From Heterobilharzia americana (taxonomy: Eukaryota > Platyhelminthes > Trematoda > Strigeidida > Schistosomatidae): a DNA stretch of 64,000 nt. The stretch spans positions 152,659,776 to 152,723,775 of the forward strand of contig OX104127.1 in NCBI GenBank assembly GCA_944470555.2. Reading direction: 5' to 3'. Positions 25,590 to 36,706 of this stretch are shown here, in pieces. Under the pieces are notes generated by a model that saw nothing but the letters and a program-made list of their open reading frames with translations, was not told the origin of the DNA and did no database searches. The translations under genes were made by a program, and so were the position numbers. How positions within the stretch are numbered: the first letter of the stretch is position 1; each line of letters begins with the position of its first letter.

Positions 25590-25730
25590 ACTAGTGGGGT
25601 TTTTCCCCACTTTTTTCCCGCAGCTTCCCTATCCGTTCCCCCTTGTCTCCATTTTTTCCACACACCTTCCCCTTTGTCCCCATTTTTCTCAGCCCGGTCC
25701 CCATCTCCCCTCCCCCCCGTATTTGCCTTT
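25590..25730 (+). repeat. Pyrimidine-rich (C/T) low-complexity block
   Basis: Strongly strand-biased C/T sequence with repeated CCCC and TTTT runs, including eight consecutive C near 25711-25719. It explains the open frame read across it, which I do not regard as a gene. Confidence 0.65.
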
Positions 25731-28035
25731 TATACACTTCATTTTCTCACCCGTTCTCTGCTTTGCCGTAGTAACTCGAAACGTACGCCCGTTTAGTCCT
25801 CATAACGGTCTTCTCATTTGTTCACATAAGTTTGCCTATTTCTTACCATTTTTCGCCTCTATATTTTCTGTATGATCGTACTTTCTACATAAGACGTAGC
25901 AACTCCCGCGCATGCATGTTCAGCGAATAGAAATACAATTGTTAAGAACACAGGTATATTTACAACTTAGTGTTATACATATTAATTATTTGTCTGTTTT
26001 ACAAATGATAGTCGAATTTTTCGTCAGCTGGTACAGTAGGCATTACATGTGGAAATAGAAGACAAATAATTAACTACAGTTTCCTCATACACACCAAGTA
26101 ATTAAGCATTAACTTACCGTTTAATGAATGATTTAGGGCATTAACAAACATTAACATCACCAGTTGCTTACCTTGTTTTTTCGCCGACGGAAACGCTTGT
26201 TTATTTTATCTCACAAGTCATGGAAATACGCTTTTGTAGTTCTATCCACGATATCTTCCAATTCATTCTCATGCAAAGTGGCTGAGATGAATCGACTTGC
26301 GTTGACAGCTAAGGGGATGTAATTATCAGGTTCCTACTTACCCCTCATTATGTGATATGATGACAATGTTTTAAACGCACCCTTAGTCAGTGTTTCACGA
26401 AAAGTGTACTTTACTGCCAAAGACAGACTGATGATTGTTGAAATCACCACTCTGAGGGATGACTTAGGGTCTCCCTGCGGCTTTCTTGACATTAACCATC
26501 TGCAGAATTAAATGAGTGTAAATTAACTCACAAATTTGTCACGAAATCTGTCATCTTTAAGTGAAGATTCCAGTATTTGAACACCTTCATCGGTGTTGAG
26601 TGAGAATAGGAAGTGGAAGTCATCAGGAGACAGAGATGTGCTGTCTTCTCTTCTGTTCTCAGCCTTCCATGCATTGAACACTTCTAGTTGCGTCTTCGCC
26701 AAACACTGTACGCACTCTGTATGGGATAGGTATAAAGGTAAGGAGGTGCCTGTTAGCTTGCTGATAGCCGGCAGTATAGTGTGTTGGTCCGTCTTTAAGC
26801 TGTCGTGGGAAATTGGTGTTTAGTGTAGAAGTCAATTACGTGATACTAACAGGCATTGGTGATGAAGTTGAAATTAGAAAAGTCATAGTAGGTGGCCTGA
26901 GAAAATGATATATTTAATACTTATCCCGGAACTGGAGGTGTTTCACTTTCCAGAAAGTTCTTCGTTGGGTCCGCTGAAGGCGTACACGTCGGCTGCATCT
27001 GATATACGTTAATGTCCACGGAATTTTCGACGTATTCCGTGGTTTGTTTATTTGTGTCACTAACGGTAAAATATACGTGCGCATAGTCAGTCCTATCGCT
27101 TCATTTTCTTTGGGGGAATAGGGAGAGTATCTTCATCACCCTCCTCCTCATACTTAGAGGCATTTCGAAAAATCCGCAATTGTTTTTGCGTCTTTGAAGG
27201 CGATCCTATATTCCGTAAACTGACTACCTGGTTAACTTACCACTTTCACACAACCGTCGGTATCTCATAACCTTCCAGTCTTCTTTCGGTTGGGGATTCT
27301 CCTCCAAGTCAAAAGAATGTATGTCCTCCGGCAACTGACAAAAGTTGTTAGGCAAAAGCCAGTCAGTAGGAACAGCTACCATACACTTCTCCGTGACGTC
27401 GACGAGACAAAATTGATTGCTGGAAGACTAGAATGTTATTTGGTGTTAATATAGAGCACCTTTGCCTAAATATGCCGAAATGAAAGTACCTGTACCAGTT
27501 ACAGTGTGCATGTGCACTGATAAATAAGCTCAGAGGGCAACTACCACCCGAGTTTCCAGTCATTAGAAAGCATAATGCAGATTGGTGATAGATAGGCTAC
27601 TTATCAGAAATGGAGATGCGACAGAACCCTGAAAGGCCGTAAATACTAGAAGTAGTGCTCAACAATTGCTAGTCTAAACAGGTGGGACTCCACATTTTTT
27701 GCCATAACTTATTCATCTGGAATACAAAGAGTACGGTAAGTAAAGTGTTAACTTGCGTAAGATGCAGTAATAGTGTACTGAAGTATCACGATTGTACTAG
27801 AAACCAGCCTGCAATGACTGTACTACACTCGTCATGCATTCAAACGTGCCTTAACAATACGGAGAGGATAACATTAAAACGGAGGCAAAGCTTCTTTACG
27901 CATTTGCTATCAAAGGGGCTTCCTACATGTCCTAATCATAGTGCGTGATACTCACTGACAATCATGGAAATGCCACGAATGACATGATTATAGAAGGCCA
28001 CGGTTGCTAACATTCCGCAATACATTTCACGGACT

Positions 28036-28914
28036 TCAGGAGAAGGCATGGGCGATTGGGATAATAACCTCGTAATTCTGCTTTGGTATGCTGATACACT
28101 TGAACCTAACATTCCTTACAGCGGTCCATATAGTCTCATGACTGACGACGGACACCTGAAAGATGCCCATATTTTGTGAAGGAAAAGGCTCAGTGAAATA
28201 GTCACATGGATCTTTGAAAGCTCGAAATAGAACTCCTTTTTCCCCAACTTCTGTGACTAATCCTGGTTTCCCGTTATTCAGCACCACATTATCAGGCCCA
28301 TACGACGTATAGGTAACCCCCTGTGAATAACCACTTCCTTCCTTTGATTAAGTGTGGTGCAAACATTCTCGAGTACACAGAGTTTCTTTGCTTTGGTAAG
28401 CTTCTTCCCCAGGCACAGCTCCTCAACAAAACGCCGTGCTGCCTGTTTGGCAATAGCAAATCCCGAGTGTACACTTTTTCGTATTTTACGCACATACGAT
28501 TCGAAGGGGAATGCGGGAACATTTTCTAGGGATCCACGGGTAGTTACATCGTCAGGTATGTGCTTGAGGGAATGCATGTTGTTAACCAAACGTTCAGGAC
28601 AGTAACATGCTCAGTATTCCTGTAGAAAATTGCATAATTCTGCATGAGCACCCTCAACATAATGTTTATAAAGGTTAGGGTGAATGAACAGAATGAATTG
28701 CTAACGACAACAGCCTGAAGTTTAGAAAAAGAGGTGACGGAAGTATATCTTTCAATATAACCGGACCTAAGTAGAGTGGAAAAAGTCTGCATTCCGTCGC
28801 CTTCCACACAGACACATCATCCATTGAACGACATTTCCTCTGAAAGTCCACAGGTGTGCATTCTTTGCAACATGCAATAGCATCGTTTATGGCCAGATTG
28901 AAAACCAGCATCAA
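28036..28914 (-). pseudogene. CACTA/tnp2-like transposase C-terminal region, broken
   Basis: Successive minus-strand frames together follow the C-terminal layout of the transposase-like proteins common in invertebrate genomes. CTPVDFQRKCRSMDDVSVWK (about 28855 down) and FPLYLGPVILKDILP are followed by NMHSLKHIPDDV and VPAFPFESYVRKIRKSV (28589-28480). A tail with FRAFKDPCDYFTEPFPSQNMG comes last (28220-28130). The order H-S-L-x-H-x-x-D-D-V then A-F-P-F-E-x-Y is the hallmark I rely on. The frame changes near 28670 and 28285, and a TGA interrupts near 28605, so the copy is not translatable as one protein. The N-terminal catalytic part is absent; 28920-29290 shows nothing comparable. Confidence 0.65.
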
Positions 28915-29294
28915 ATGTCATCATCGAGCTGTTGCTGCAAATAGGAAAATAAAGAAAAGGCACAAATAGATGTGGAAAAGAGGATTACTACGCAGTCTAA
29001 CTTGGCGAAGAGAGAAGTCCCTATTCTTTTAGATCTATTCAGACTTTATGTATGTTTTCATGTATGGATGCGTGATCAACTACATAGTTTTCCCATTTTA
29101 AGGTTGTTAAATTTTTCTGTATCTGGAATGTATCGTAGTAGCTTTGAGAAGTAAACAGTGTACATTAAGTTCATCATACCGAGGGGGGGGGACCAGTACT
29201 CACACCTTTGTATGCAATTGCAAACCCATTAGTGTAGACGAACTCGAGGACTTTACTAACTCTGATTCGTACATTCAGAGGTTCAAGTACGTTC

Positions 29295-30710
29295 TCAGCG
29301 GATGCGATGTTTCGGCCATGAATACGTACCGATAGCTGCATTATACTTCGTATTTGTTGCTATAACATGAATGTTAAGAAATTTATGGATATCCGTGAAC
29401 TGAAGGAATTCGTTGTGTAGGCGGCGAAATTGAAATGGGGACATGCAAGTGAGAATACAAAGTGGGAGCTTATTCCATAACTTGCTTTGCTGTATCATAA
29501 GGAATCGTGGCTTAAGTTTGAGGCGGTATTTATCAACAGGGACAGTACATTCACGGCTGCCTAAACCGCATGAGGACGTAGGCTTAAAAGTAGGAGAGCA
29601 ACAAGTGTGAGCAATGCCACCCAAAAGGGGGAAAACTAGGTTTAGGTGGAGCTTGAGGTGTCTTAACCAAAGTGGGTCAATCCTCAGTTTCTTACGCCTT
29701 GCTTCATAATCAAGTTCGTCAAGACAACTCAGTACACAGCGAGTAGACTTTCTTTGGACATCCTCAATGCGTATCCTATACGAAGCATATATATTTCTGA
29801 AGATGACTGTGCCATATTCAAGTGCCAGGCGGATAATTACTTTGAACAGAAGTAGCCTAGCCTCGGTAATATATACGTGTTTGAGCAAAAAGCCGACTGA
29901 GAGCCTACATTTGGACACAAGAGACTCAGCATACCCCCTAAACGTTAAGTTCCGAGAATACCAAATACCTAAATCACATTCTGAGTTATATGATTGCGAC
30001 ACAGAATCGTCAAGGTGTAAACTGACATTCGGGTAGGAAATATTAAAACAGAATCCCTCATTTACTAGAGTTAAGTTGAAGCTGCTACATTTTACTCCAA
30101 GAGAATAAATTCGTCAGGTCTTCCTGAATTCTTTTAAAACACTGAGTGATGATTAGGGGAGGCGATATATATATTTATTATGATTATAGGATTTTCAAGT
30201 CATTAGATAGGTGGGGCTTGCCATATTCTATTACATTAGAAATCTCATTTATGTAAAAGAGGAAGACTAAGGGCCCCAACACACCATGTTGAATGAAACC
30301 ACTCAGAATAGGCTTTGAGGAGAGATACATGTGATTGAACTTTTTGTTTGGGTATGCTGTCTAAGGAATGAGCCTATCCACGACACTAGCGGGTCACCGA
30401 TTCTAAATGATTTAAGCTTCAGAATTAACCGGTTATAAGGTACTATTAAAATCCTTTTTTGAAATATAAAATGGGGCAGTTACGAAAAGACCATCATGTT
30501 TGCTGGTGACTTCCTCAAAGTAATCCACTAAGCAAGTGCTGCACGGACGACCTTTAAAGAAACCATGCCGCGTAGAGGAAAGCAACTGATGCGAGACCAC
30601 GGCGAGTAACTTCTTTTACAACCGAAAGAAACAACAGGATGGATCCGAAGGAAAGAATGTTTATCGTCAACAAGTGAGACGCAGTCGTTAAATACTATAC
30701 ACCTTGCATT
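29295..30710 (-). pseudogene. CR1-like reverse transcriptase, 3' half, broken
   Basis: Begins on the minus strand at about 30700 with palm-domain sequence (KLKSFRIGDPLVSWIGSFL at about 30420-30365), after a divergent AFD-like segment. It continues through a recognisable but altered motif SGFIQHGVLGPLVFLFYINE (about 30300-30242; usual form SGVxQGSVLGPLLF). The catalytic ADD box is replaced by SNDLK near 30205, so the enzyme would be dead. A 235-codon open frame (30002-29295) then covers the thumb/connection region, with LTFRGYAESLVSK and a W-N-K-L-P tail. Frameshifts occur between blocks. It is close to the family of the 38.5-44.1 kb copy. The 5' half is missing, and the element abuts a gypsy fragment. 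Confidence 0.8.
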
Positions 30711-30711
30711 A

Positions 30712-31838
30712 AAACCATCATTTGCATTTTCACCTGATCTCCGGCCTCAAATGGTTTCCATTTAATTCCTTCTCGCTCCTCAGATTTTTCAGGACCAGCT
30801 TTCTGTTTGTTCACCATCTTTGGTTGCCTGTTTCAACTCCATTCTCAGTCGTGTCATGTTCCATGTTATGGGTCAGGTCTTACTATGTATTGGGAGCAAT
30901 GGCTTCCGGACATACATTAACTGGAACGACGACTTCTTGCTTTCGCCTTGTACAGAAGCACGATGAGCTAATGAAATTGACTGCAGACCCGTCTCCCAAT
31001 TCCCTGCTCGGCTTTCGAAGCCAGCCACTCATTAAGTGTACGGTCATCCCGTCCTGTCAAACCGTTAGTCTACGGGTGGTACGGCGTCATTCTTATCCTC
31101 CTGATATCAAGCCGCTCCAGAAAGGATTTGAATTCTCCACTCTCAAAACAAGGACCTTGGTCGGTCAATATCATTTTCGGCACACCATGATCTGCGACAA
31201 TATGTCACATCACCTCTGCGGTCACTGTCTTCGCACGTTGATCCGGAATTCCGACAGCATCTACTCATGCTGTCATCACCAGCAGGTATTGGTTGCGACT
31301 AGATGTCTGCGGAAATGGCCCCATTACGTCCACAGACCGCAGGTCACCAACTACCTCCACTGGAATCGATTGAAACGACGGCTGTATATACCGATCACCT
31401 TTCATCAACTGACAATGAGGACAGCCTACAACATATTTGGCAACATCTCTCATACCTGGCCAGTATGCACTTTGCCTGAGAAGGTCGGTTGCCCGTGAGA
31501 CACCTATATGAGCTAACTGGTGGCATTCTTGTATCATTCTGTCGCGTAGACATTTCGGAATCACTGCCAACCAGCTCCCGTCGTTTTCTCGCCAAGTCAA
31601 CATTCCATAAGTATTCACCCGTAGGCGTTCTTTCTGCATTAACAACGTTCTCAACTCTTTATTTCCCACAGACTTGTTTGTCTCCGTTCCTTCAGTTGTG
31701 GCTTTTATCACTTCTTTAAGTGTAGGGTCCGACTTCTGAAGGCGAATGGGTCTTAATGGGTCCCATTTCGCTGCATGTACACCGTATGCGACCATTAGTT
31801 CATTTTCTTCGCCTGATCTTGATAGGAAGTCTGCCAAC
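30712..31838 (-). pseudogene. Ty3/gypsy fragment A: RNase H end and integrase
   Basis: On the minus strand a 190-codon frame (31838-31265) starts at the RNase H tail (LADFLSRSGEENEL). It runs through the integrase zinc-binding region (ECHQLAHIGVSRATDLL ... GCPHC, the HHCC finger) to the first catalytic Asp (SVDVMGPFP) and ends VMTA-stop. The rest of the integrase follows with stops, including LTDQGPCFES with the second catalytic Asp. A C-terminal piece (KPFEAGDQVKM) sits near 30730. No LTR is visible at either end. The first 850 bp (30989-31838) are nearly identical, in inverted orientation, to 52223-53072, including the stop codons. It sits between two different CR1-like remnants. Confidence 0.85.
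30989..31838 (-). repeat. 850-bp inverted repeat copy 1 (gypsy RH/integrase)
   Basis: Equal in length to 52223-53072 and inverted relative to it, 21 kb away. Translations in two frames are identical apart from three residues, implying only a few substitutions (for example AAGATC against AAAATC near 31815). Flanking sequences differ on both sides. Confidence 0.92.
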
Positions 31839-34800
31839 CACACCTACGAGCTGAAGTTTCTAACGAAATATATCATGATTTACCCTGTCAAAGGCCTTAG
31901 AAAAGGTCAAGTAAACCAATGTGAACAGGCTTTTTCCTCTGGGCAGGGAGTGCCCAACTACTCCTAGCTATCAACAAGTTGGTGTTACATAACCTACCTG
32001 ATAGGAAGCCATGTTGACAGTCATTTAAGATTGATTTCCTAAGTAAGTGATCACGGGATGGGTCGTCTGTGACTCTCTCCATGACCTTCGCAACTGAAGA
32101 GATCAGGGAGATCTGTCTCTGGTTGGAGGCAAGTAGTTTGTTTCCGTCCTTATAAATTGAGACGACAGCCACCCGTTTCCAATCGGAGAGTAACCTCCCT
32201 TCTGGAAACGAGCATTTGAAGAGGTTTGCTAGTGGGGCGCACAGAACTTCAACACACTCTTTGAGTACTCTCGAGTGAATCCCATCAATTCCTGGACTTA
32301 TTCGGGTTCAGATTCTTTAGTTTTCCATAACTACAGAGGGTTCAAACTCTATATGGTTTAGCCCCTCTGTAATACGGGTGTCCGATAGACACGTGGTTCT
32401 ACCTCCCAAATGATAGAATTTGTTATGGAATTCATGAGCTAGTAGGTTTGCTACCTCAGAGTTGGAATGGAGAATCTGTAAGTAATCCAAGTGAACTCTT
32501 ACCCTTCTGTCTCATCAACGAGTACAGCATCCCATGATTCCCCTCCAGCGCTCTACGTAGTTGTGTCTCGTAGTTTATTCTGTCATTTTGACTCGTTGTA
32601 CATCTGTTACGGATGTCTGTACAATTTAGCCAGTCAATAGGGCTATTAGTGCACCTCCATAGGTTCCAAGACGACCGTTTACGCCGTACAAGTTCACGCG
32701 CGCTTGACTTAAGCGGGAGGAGTAGAGTTTGTTGGTTCTTCTTGGAATCAGAGGAGTGTTATCTTTCATCCTCTGGGGGATTGTGTTCTTCAACAGATCC
32801 CGTCTAGCATCCAAATTCAGTAGGTCGTCGCAATGTAGGCAAGCGGAACCCTCTAGATCTTGCCGGACCTTCTTAAAATCGGTTCTTCTGTAATTACTGA
32901 CTAGTGGGTGATCGGGAGCGGGTGGCTTGGATATGGAAATACTGAGGGAGATAACTGCATAGTCACTCAGGCCAAAAGGGCTGAAAACATTCAAGTTGGT
33001 TACCCCAATGAATTGATTTGCGAAAATATAATCTAGTCGGGATGCCTTACCGTCAAACCCCCAGCGAGTACACTGAGAGACATGTTCGGTCAAAGAGTCT
33101 TCCAGTAATAATTCCCGAAAGTCTTTCAAAGCAGTAGATGGACTTTCGGTGTTAAAGATTTGAGGAAAGTTAATATCTCCCATAATGGAGACCTGTGGAA
33201 AGTTCAGTTCCAGAGCTCCTCTAATGGATTGTATTGACTTTTTATTTAACGCGGCATCTCCACAGCACTTAACGCTACGCCAGAGGACATCTTTAGTGCC
33301 AGTTCTATGGGATTGAATCCCACGAGCTTTAAGGGGAAGGCAGGTGTAAAGAGCAACGCCACCTCCCGCACCCCCTTGTCTATCCTTTTAAATTAGGCTG
33401 AGCTGTCCTAAACGAACTTCCTCGACTTTTATGTTCTCTGTGAGCCACGTTCCCCAGAAAGCCATTATGCTAGAGCTATCCTAATCAACTAATAACCTTA
33501 ACTCAGGTATCTTGGAGCACAGGCCTGGTACATTACTATAGGTGCAGCTAATAAGAGTATGAAGGTGGGAAGTCCAAGAAACGGGTTGAGTTGGGGATGT
33601 GTTACCGGCCCTTAAATGGCCGGCTTAGATAAGTTTTTTGATAAGGCGGTGGGACCAAGGGCTACTAGGTCCACCGATCCGCTTGACTGAGAACTGGTAA
33701 AGGGTTCTTCGATCTGGGACAATGTCGGTAAATACTCTTGCTCATCATCCAACCGTTTTATCGTTAGATGTGGGTTGGCCAACGGCAAGCACTAGAATCG
33801 CCCCTCGGTCTGCCTTTGTTCCCTGAGCCTGCACCCACTTGTCTTTATTTCTCTAGGGAATGTATCAAATACATTGTGCCGGGATTCCAAGGTAGTCCTA
33901 ACCATGTCCGGAGGGTCAAGGATTGCTTGTAGTAGCCTGGGAGTGCGGATAGTCTAGAGGTGGGCAGGCCTTAGATGACGATTAATTCTTTCGGCCCTCA
34001 CATCGACTTAGAGTTTGCTGACAATATATCTCCACTGACTTATGTCGTGGATAAGTTCAGCAGTGTCGGTACCCGAACATCCGGGAATCTCGTGTATGAT
34101 TACTGGGCGGCATAGTTCTTGAGAATGGATTTTCTTGCTGCTGCGAAGAAGTTCTCGCACTGACCAAGGTCTATCAGGCCTAATCCTGACGTCAGATAGC
34201 TTACGTTTCACTAACTGATGACCCTTCAAAAGGATGTGTTCGGACTGACGTGCACTATCGAGAGACACTGTCAAAGGTCCGGGAGAGCCTTTGGGGAGGA
34301 CTTTCTACACGCTAGGCGTTGAAGAGATGGACTGCAGCGAGAGGTTCCTAGGAGTTTTCAAACACTCTCCCACTGGCCAAGTTCTTGCTGTTCACGATCG
34401 GCCAATAGGTAGGGGTCACTTTCCTGAACGTTGAAGATTATGAGCTATCTGAGGTTAAGGTTATGACCTGTCTTTTGGGGCTTATTCCTCCCTGTGAACG
34501 CAGACGCAAATTTCTGATTAGCCTCTCGGAGGTGACTCGGAAGACCTGAGCTGCCGGCTGTTGGGGTTATCTTGAGGATTCAACGAGGCTGGTGGTGAAA
34601 TGCAGACGGCTTCAGCCGCGAGTTACAGGTTGTGGGACTAGGGTCTGCTTTCTTCAGAACGTTTTTACCTGAGTAAGAGGGGCGACGGTCAACTTATGGT
34701 TTGGCTTCCCATTAGGCTGAGTAGTCGTTACTTTGTCCGTCTTACGATCGTTATCTAATGTTCTATTTTTAACCGGTCCGACCCGCCAACATTTCTTCAG

Positions 34801-35290
34801 ACCTTTCTTTCGGCGCTGATGGGGTGTGAGATTCAGGTTCATCACTGAGGGGATCTGCTCCAAAGGCATGCTAAAGGGGGAACAGTCTGTGACAATGATG
34901 ATGTCCTTCCTAACTTCATTTGCGCATAAGACAGTGGAGTTGGTTATTACCAGAAAACAACCCACGATTTCGCTACTTCTGTTACTGCTAACTTTTTATG
35001 GCCATGAGACATCTTTCGATTGAGGCTGGTTTGTATAGAGATCTCAGGTCTAAGGTGATCGGAGTTCTATCTCACCAGCTCTAAACCTATTTGGTATTTT
35101 TCTTTTGGACCTACAGTATGGACAGAAATGCCAATCTCCATCAAAAGGGCTATTAGGCACTGCTTCATAATAATCAGATTGCTGGCTGGGATCATAGGAG
35201 CAGTGAGTTCACTGAAAGCAAAGCTCATAACCCACCGTCTTAGCTGAGCAGCTGACACTTCTGCGACAACCCACGCGGACATCCTTTGAA
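31839..35290 (-). mobile_element. CR1-like non-LTR retrotransposon B (copy 1), 3' truncated
   Basis: Reading along the minus strand from 35290: an ORF1-like region with basic stretches (LTPHQRRKKGLKKCW near 34820; HILLKGHQLVKRKLSDVRI near 34230), then an endonuclease start (SKIPELRLLVD near 33500). A 185-codon frame follows (33183-32626) with the endonuclease C-terminal half (RWGFDGKASRLDYIFANQF and GLSDYAVISLSI). RT fingers come last (31897-32172: NQRQISLISSVAKVMERV), running to FSKAFDRVNHDIF near 31880. The catalytic palm motifs are missing because sequence jumps to the gypsy fragment at 31838. Stops and frameshifts are frequent. A second copy of the family lies at 44950-46200. Confidence 0.8.
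32626..33183 (-). pseudogene. Endonuclease C-terminal / linker segment of CR1-like element B
   Basis: Longest open piece of element B, 185 codons. It shows the endonuclease end (GDINFPQI at its N-terminus; then SRLDYIFANQF; then GLSDYAVISL, with Tyr in place of the usual His of the S/G-D-H motif). A Lys/Arg-rich linker leading toward the reverse transcriptase follows (RRTDFKKVRQDLEG). The Asp and Asn of GDxN expected in active APE domains are both in place (G-D-I-N). Homologous residue by residue to 44962-45261. Confidence 0.8.
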
Positions 35291-35639
35291 ACTGTCATTA
35301 GACCGAATAAGGAGTAGGAAAATGTTTGTTCAAGGAGTTCTGAGCCTCAACATAGTAAATATAACAAAGTAATCAAAATTTGTCAAACCCCACTGTCCTT
35401 TTTTGAAGCCATTTTTACAGGCAATATGTAAACGTCATTTCCTTATTGAAGCTGTAAAAGTTCAGAAAGAAACAAATTATCGAGCCATACAAAGTCTTCC
35501 GGAGTAAACAGTTGTTTAGATATTGCTTGTCACAAATATTGGGTAGGAGCGATATCGTTAAACAACAGTGGTGAAAATTAATGAGGGTTTAATCACTCAG
35601 TATGATAAGCAATAGTTGGTCATGAAATCTATGAGTATA

Positions 35640-35830
35640 TTGCATGTCGAATGCTGAGAAAAAATGAACCCGGAGATTTCTGTATTCAATAAGTTTGTAC
35701 TGTCTACAGATGGCAGGCGAAACTGGGATGGATGGCGGATGCAATTTTGGGTTTGGTATTGTATGGTGTCATGGAGAGTGTAGCATTTGTTTAGGTCTAT
35801 AATGTTGTAAACAGGGTCATTTGAATAAGT
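35640..35830 (+). repeat. Dispersed repeat shared with 20940-21140
   Basis: Order and spacing of blocks match. GGCAGGCGAAACTGGGAT near 35711 compares with GGCATGTGAAACGGGATC near 21022, and GTTTAGGTCTATA near 35789 with GTTTAGGTTCATA near 21113. Same-strand similarity with many changes. Family unknown. Confidence 0.55.
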
Positions 35831-35922
35831 AAGGCCATGGATACAATTCTACCCAGCTGCTGTAATCATATTATGGTGGAGAATATAATAGGTTGCACCA
35901 GCAAACCATTCAATAAGACTTT

Positions 35923-36706
35923 ATGGTCGGCTCGCACCTGAAGACCATACCCAATCCCAGACTACTTGCCGTCCAGTTCGACTCATATGCCTCCCTCACA
36001 GACGTTCTGCACGCATGGTATAATGCGAAAGATCGCATGGGTGGCTCAATACGTATATGTGAAAGTAAGCCTAGACCCACAAGGCAAGAGGAGAGACGGC
36101 AACCACCAAGACCTCTGGAGTCAGTGGTCGTCACACAGAAGCTGACCAGTGAGTTAGATACATCAAGTAAAGAAGCCACCACTGCTACAGCCCCCACCCA
36201 AGTTAAGAACAAAACACAAAAAACGGAACAATGCCAGTCCTATGAGGACTGGCGAGGCTAAATTCAACCACGTAAGCGCTCATCCCGCGAAAATACACAT
36301 CCAGACCTCCCCCCTCATCAGGTACACTCTAATATGTATGTACAGCAACGTTAGGGGGCTAATAGGGAAGGTAGCAAAAATGAGGACGCTGCGTGAACAT
36401 CAGCACTCCGACATCATATTCATCACCGAATCCTGGCTCTCATCGGACATCTCCGACGAAGAGATGCGTGTTGCTGGCATGGAACTCTTCCGCAGGGACA
36501 GGGAACATAGAGCAGGAGGGGGAGTGGCTATCTACGCAAACTCCTGTCTCAAGGCAAGGATGGTTAGCGATACGGCCTTAACCCAGCTCCCAGAGTCTCT
36601 ATGGTGCTACTTCACTCTCTTCTTTATTCTCTCTTCATTCCTTTACCACTACCTTACTATTCTCTTCCAGGTACCTACACAGACAGGAGTCATGGCAGTT
36701 CTCTAA
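35923..36706 (+). pseudogene. CR1-like element C: ORF1 end and endonuclease N-terminal part
   Basis: The first frame (35923-36261) ends an ORF1-like protein with a charged tail (SKPRPTRQEERRQPP). An overlapping frame (36242-36706) then begins the apurinic-type endonuclease: YSNVRGLIGKVAKMRTL, then DIIFITESWLSSDISDEEM, then FRRDREHRAGGGVAIY. The Asn of SNVRGL and the Glu of TESWL are the metal-binding residues of the APE fold. Homology ends at about 36600, after LPESLWC, where a long pyrimidine tract ending in AG begins (36610-36670). The rest of the element is absent. This subfamily differs from A and B. Confidence 0.8.

Larger units (their letters stand above)
22411..28035. other. Intergenic sequence with low-complexity blocks, no gene recognised
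   Basis: A GC-richer patch at 23460-23830 (minus-strand frame with FPPDDFGESFETLRYL) looks like part of a dispersed repeat, but I cannot name it. A purine-rich block (24760-24930) and a pyrimidine-rich block (25590-25730) are listed separately. The frame at 25420-25875 lies over the latter and is low-complexity Pro/Phe/Ser. The stretch 25880-28035 is AT-rich with only short frames. Confidence 0.45.

Noticed and set aside
25420..25875. 151-codon frame rich in Pro and Phe
   Set aside because: Produced by the pyrimidine-rich low-complexity block.
30722..31498. 258-codon plus-strand open frame, the longest there
   Set aside because: It is antisense to the gypsy integrase. The same antisense frame appears opposite the second copy, so it is a shadow.
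36610..36670. Intron inside the CR1-like endonuclease (pyrimidine tract ending CAG)
   Set aside because: Retroelements rarely hold introns, there is no matching donor, and no endonuclease homology resumes downstream.
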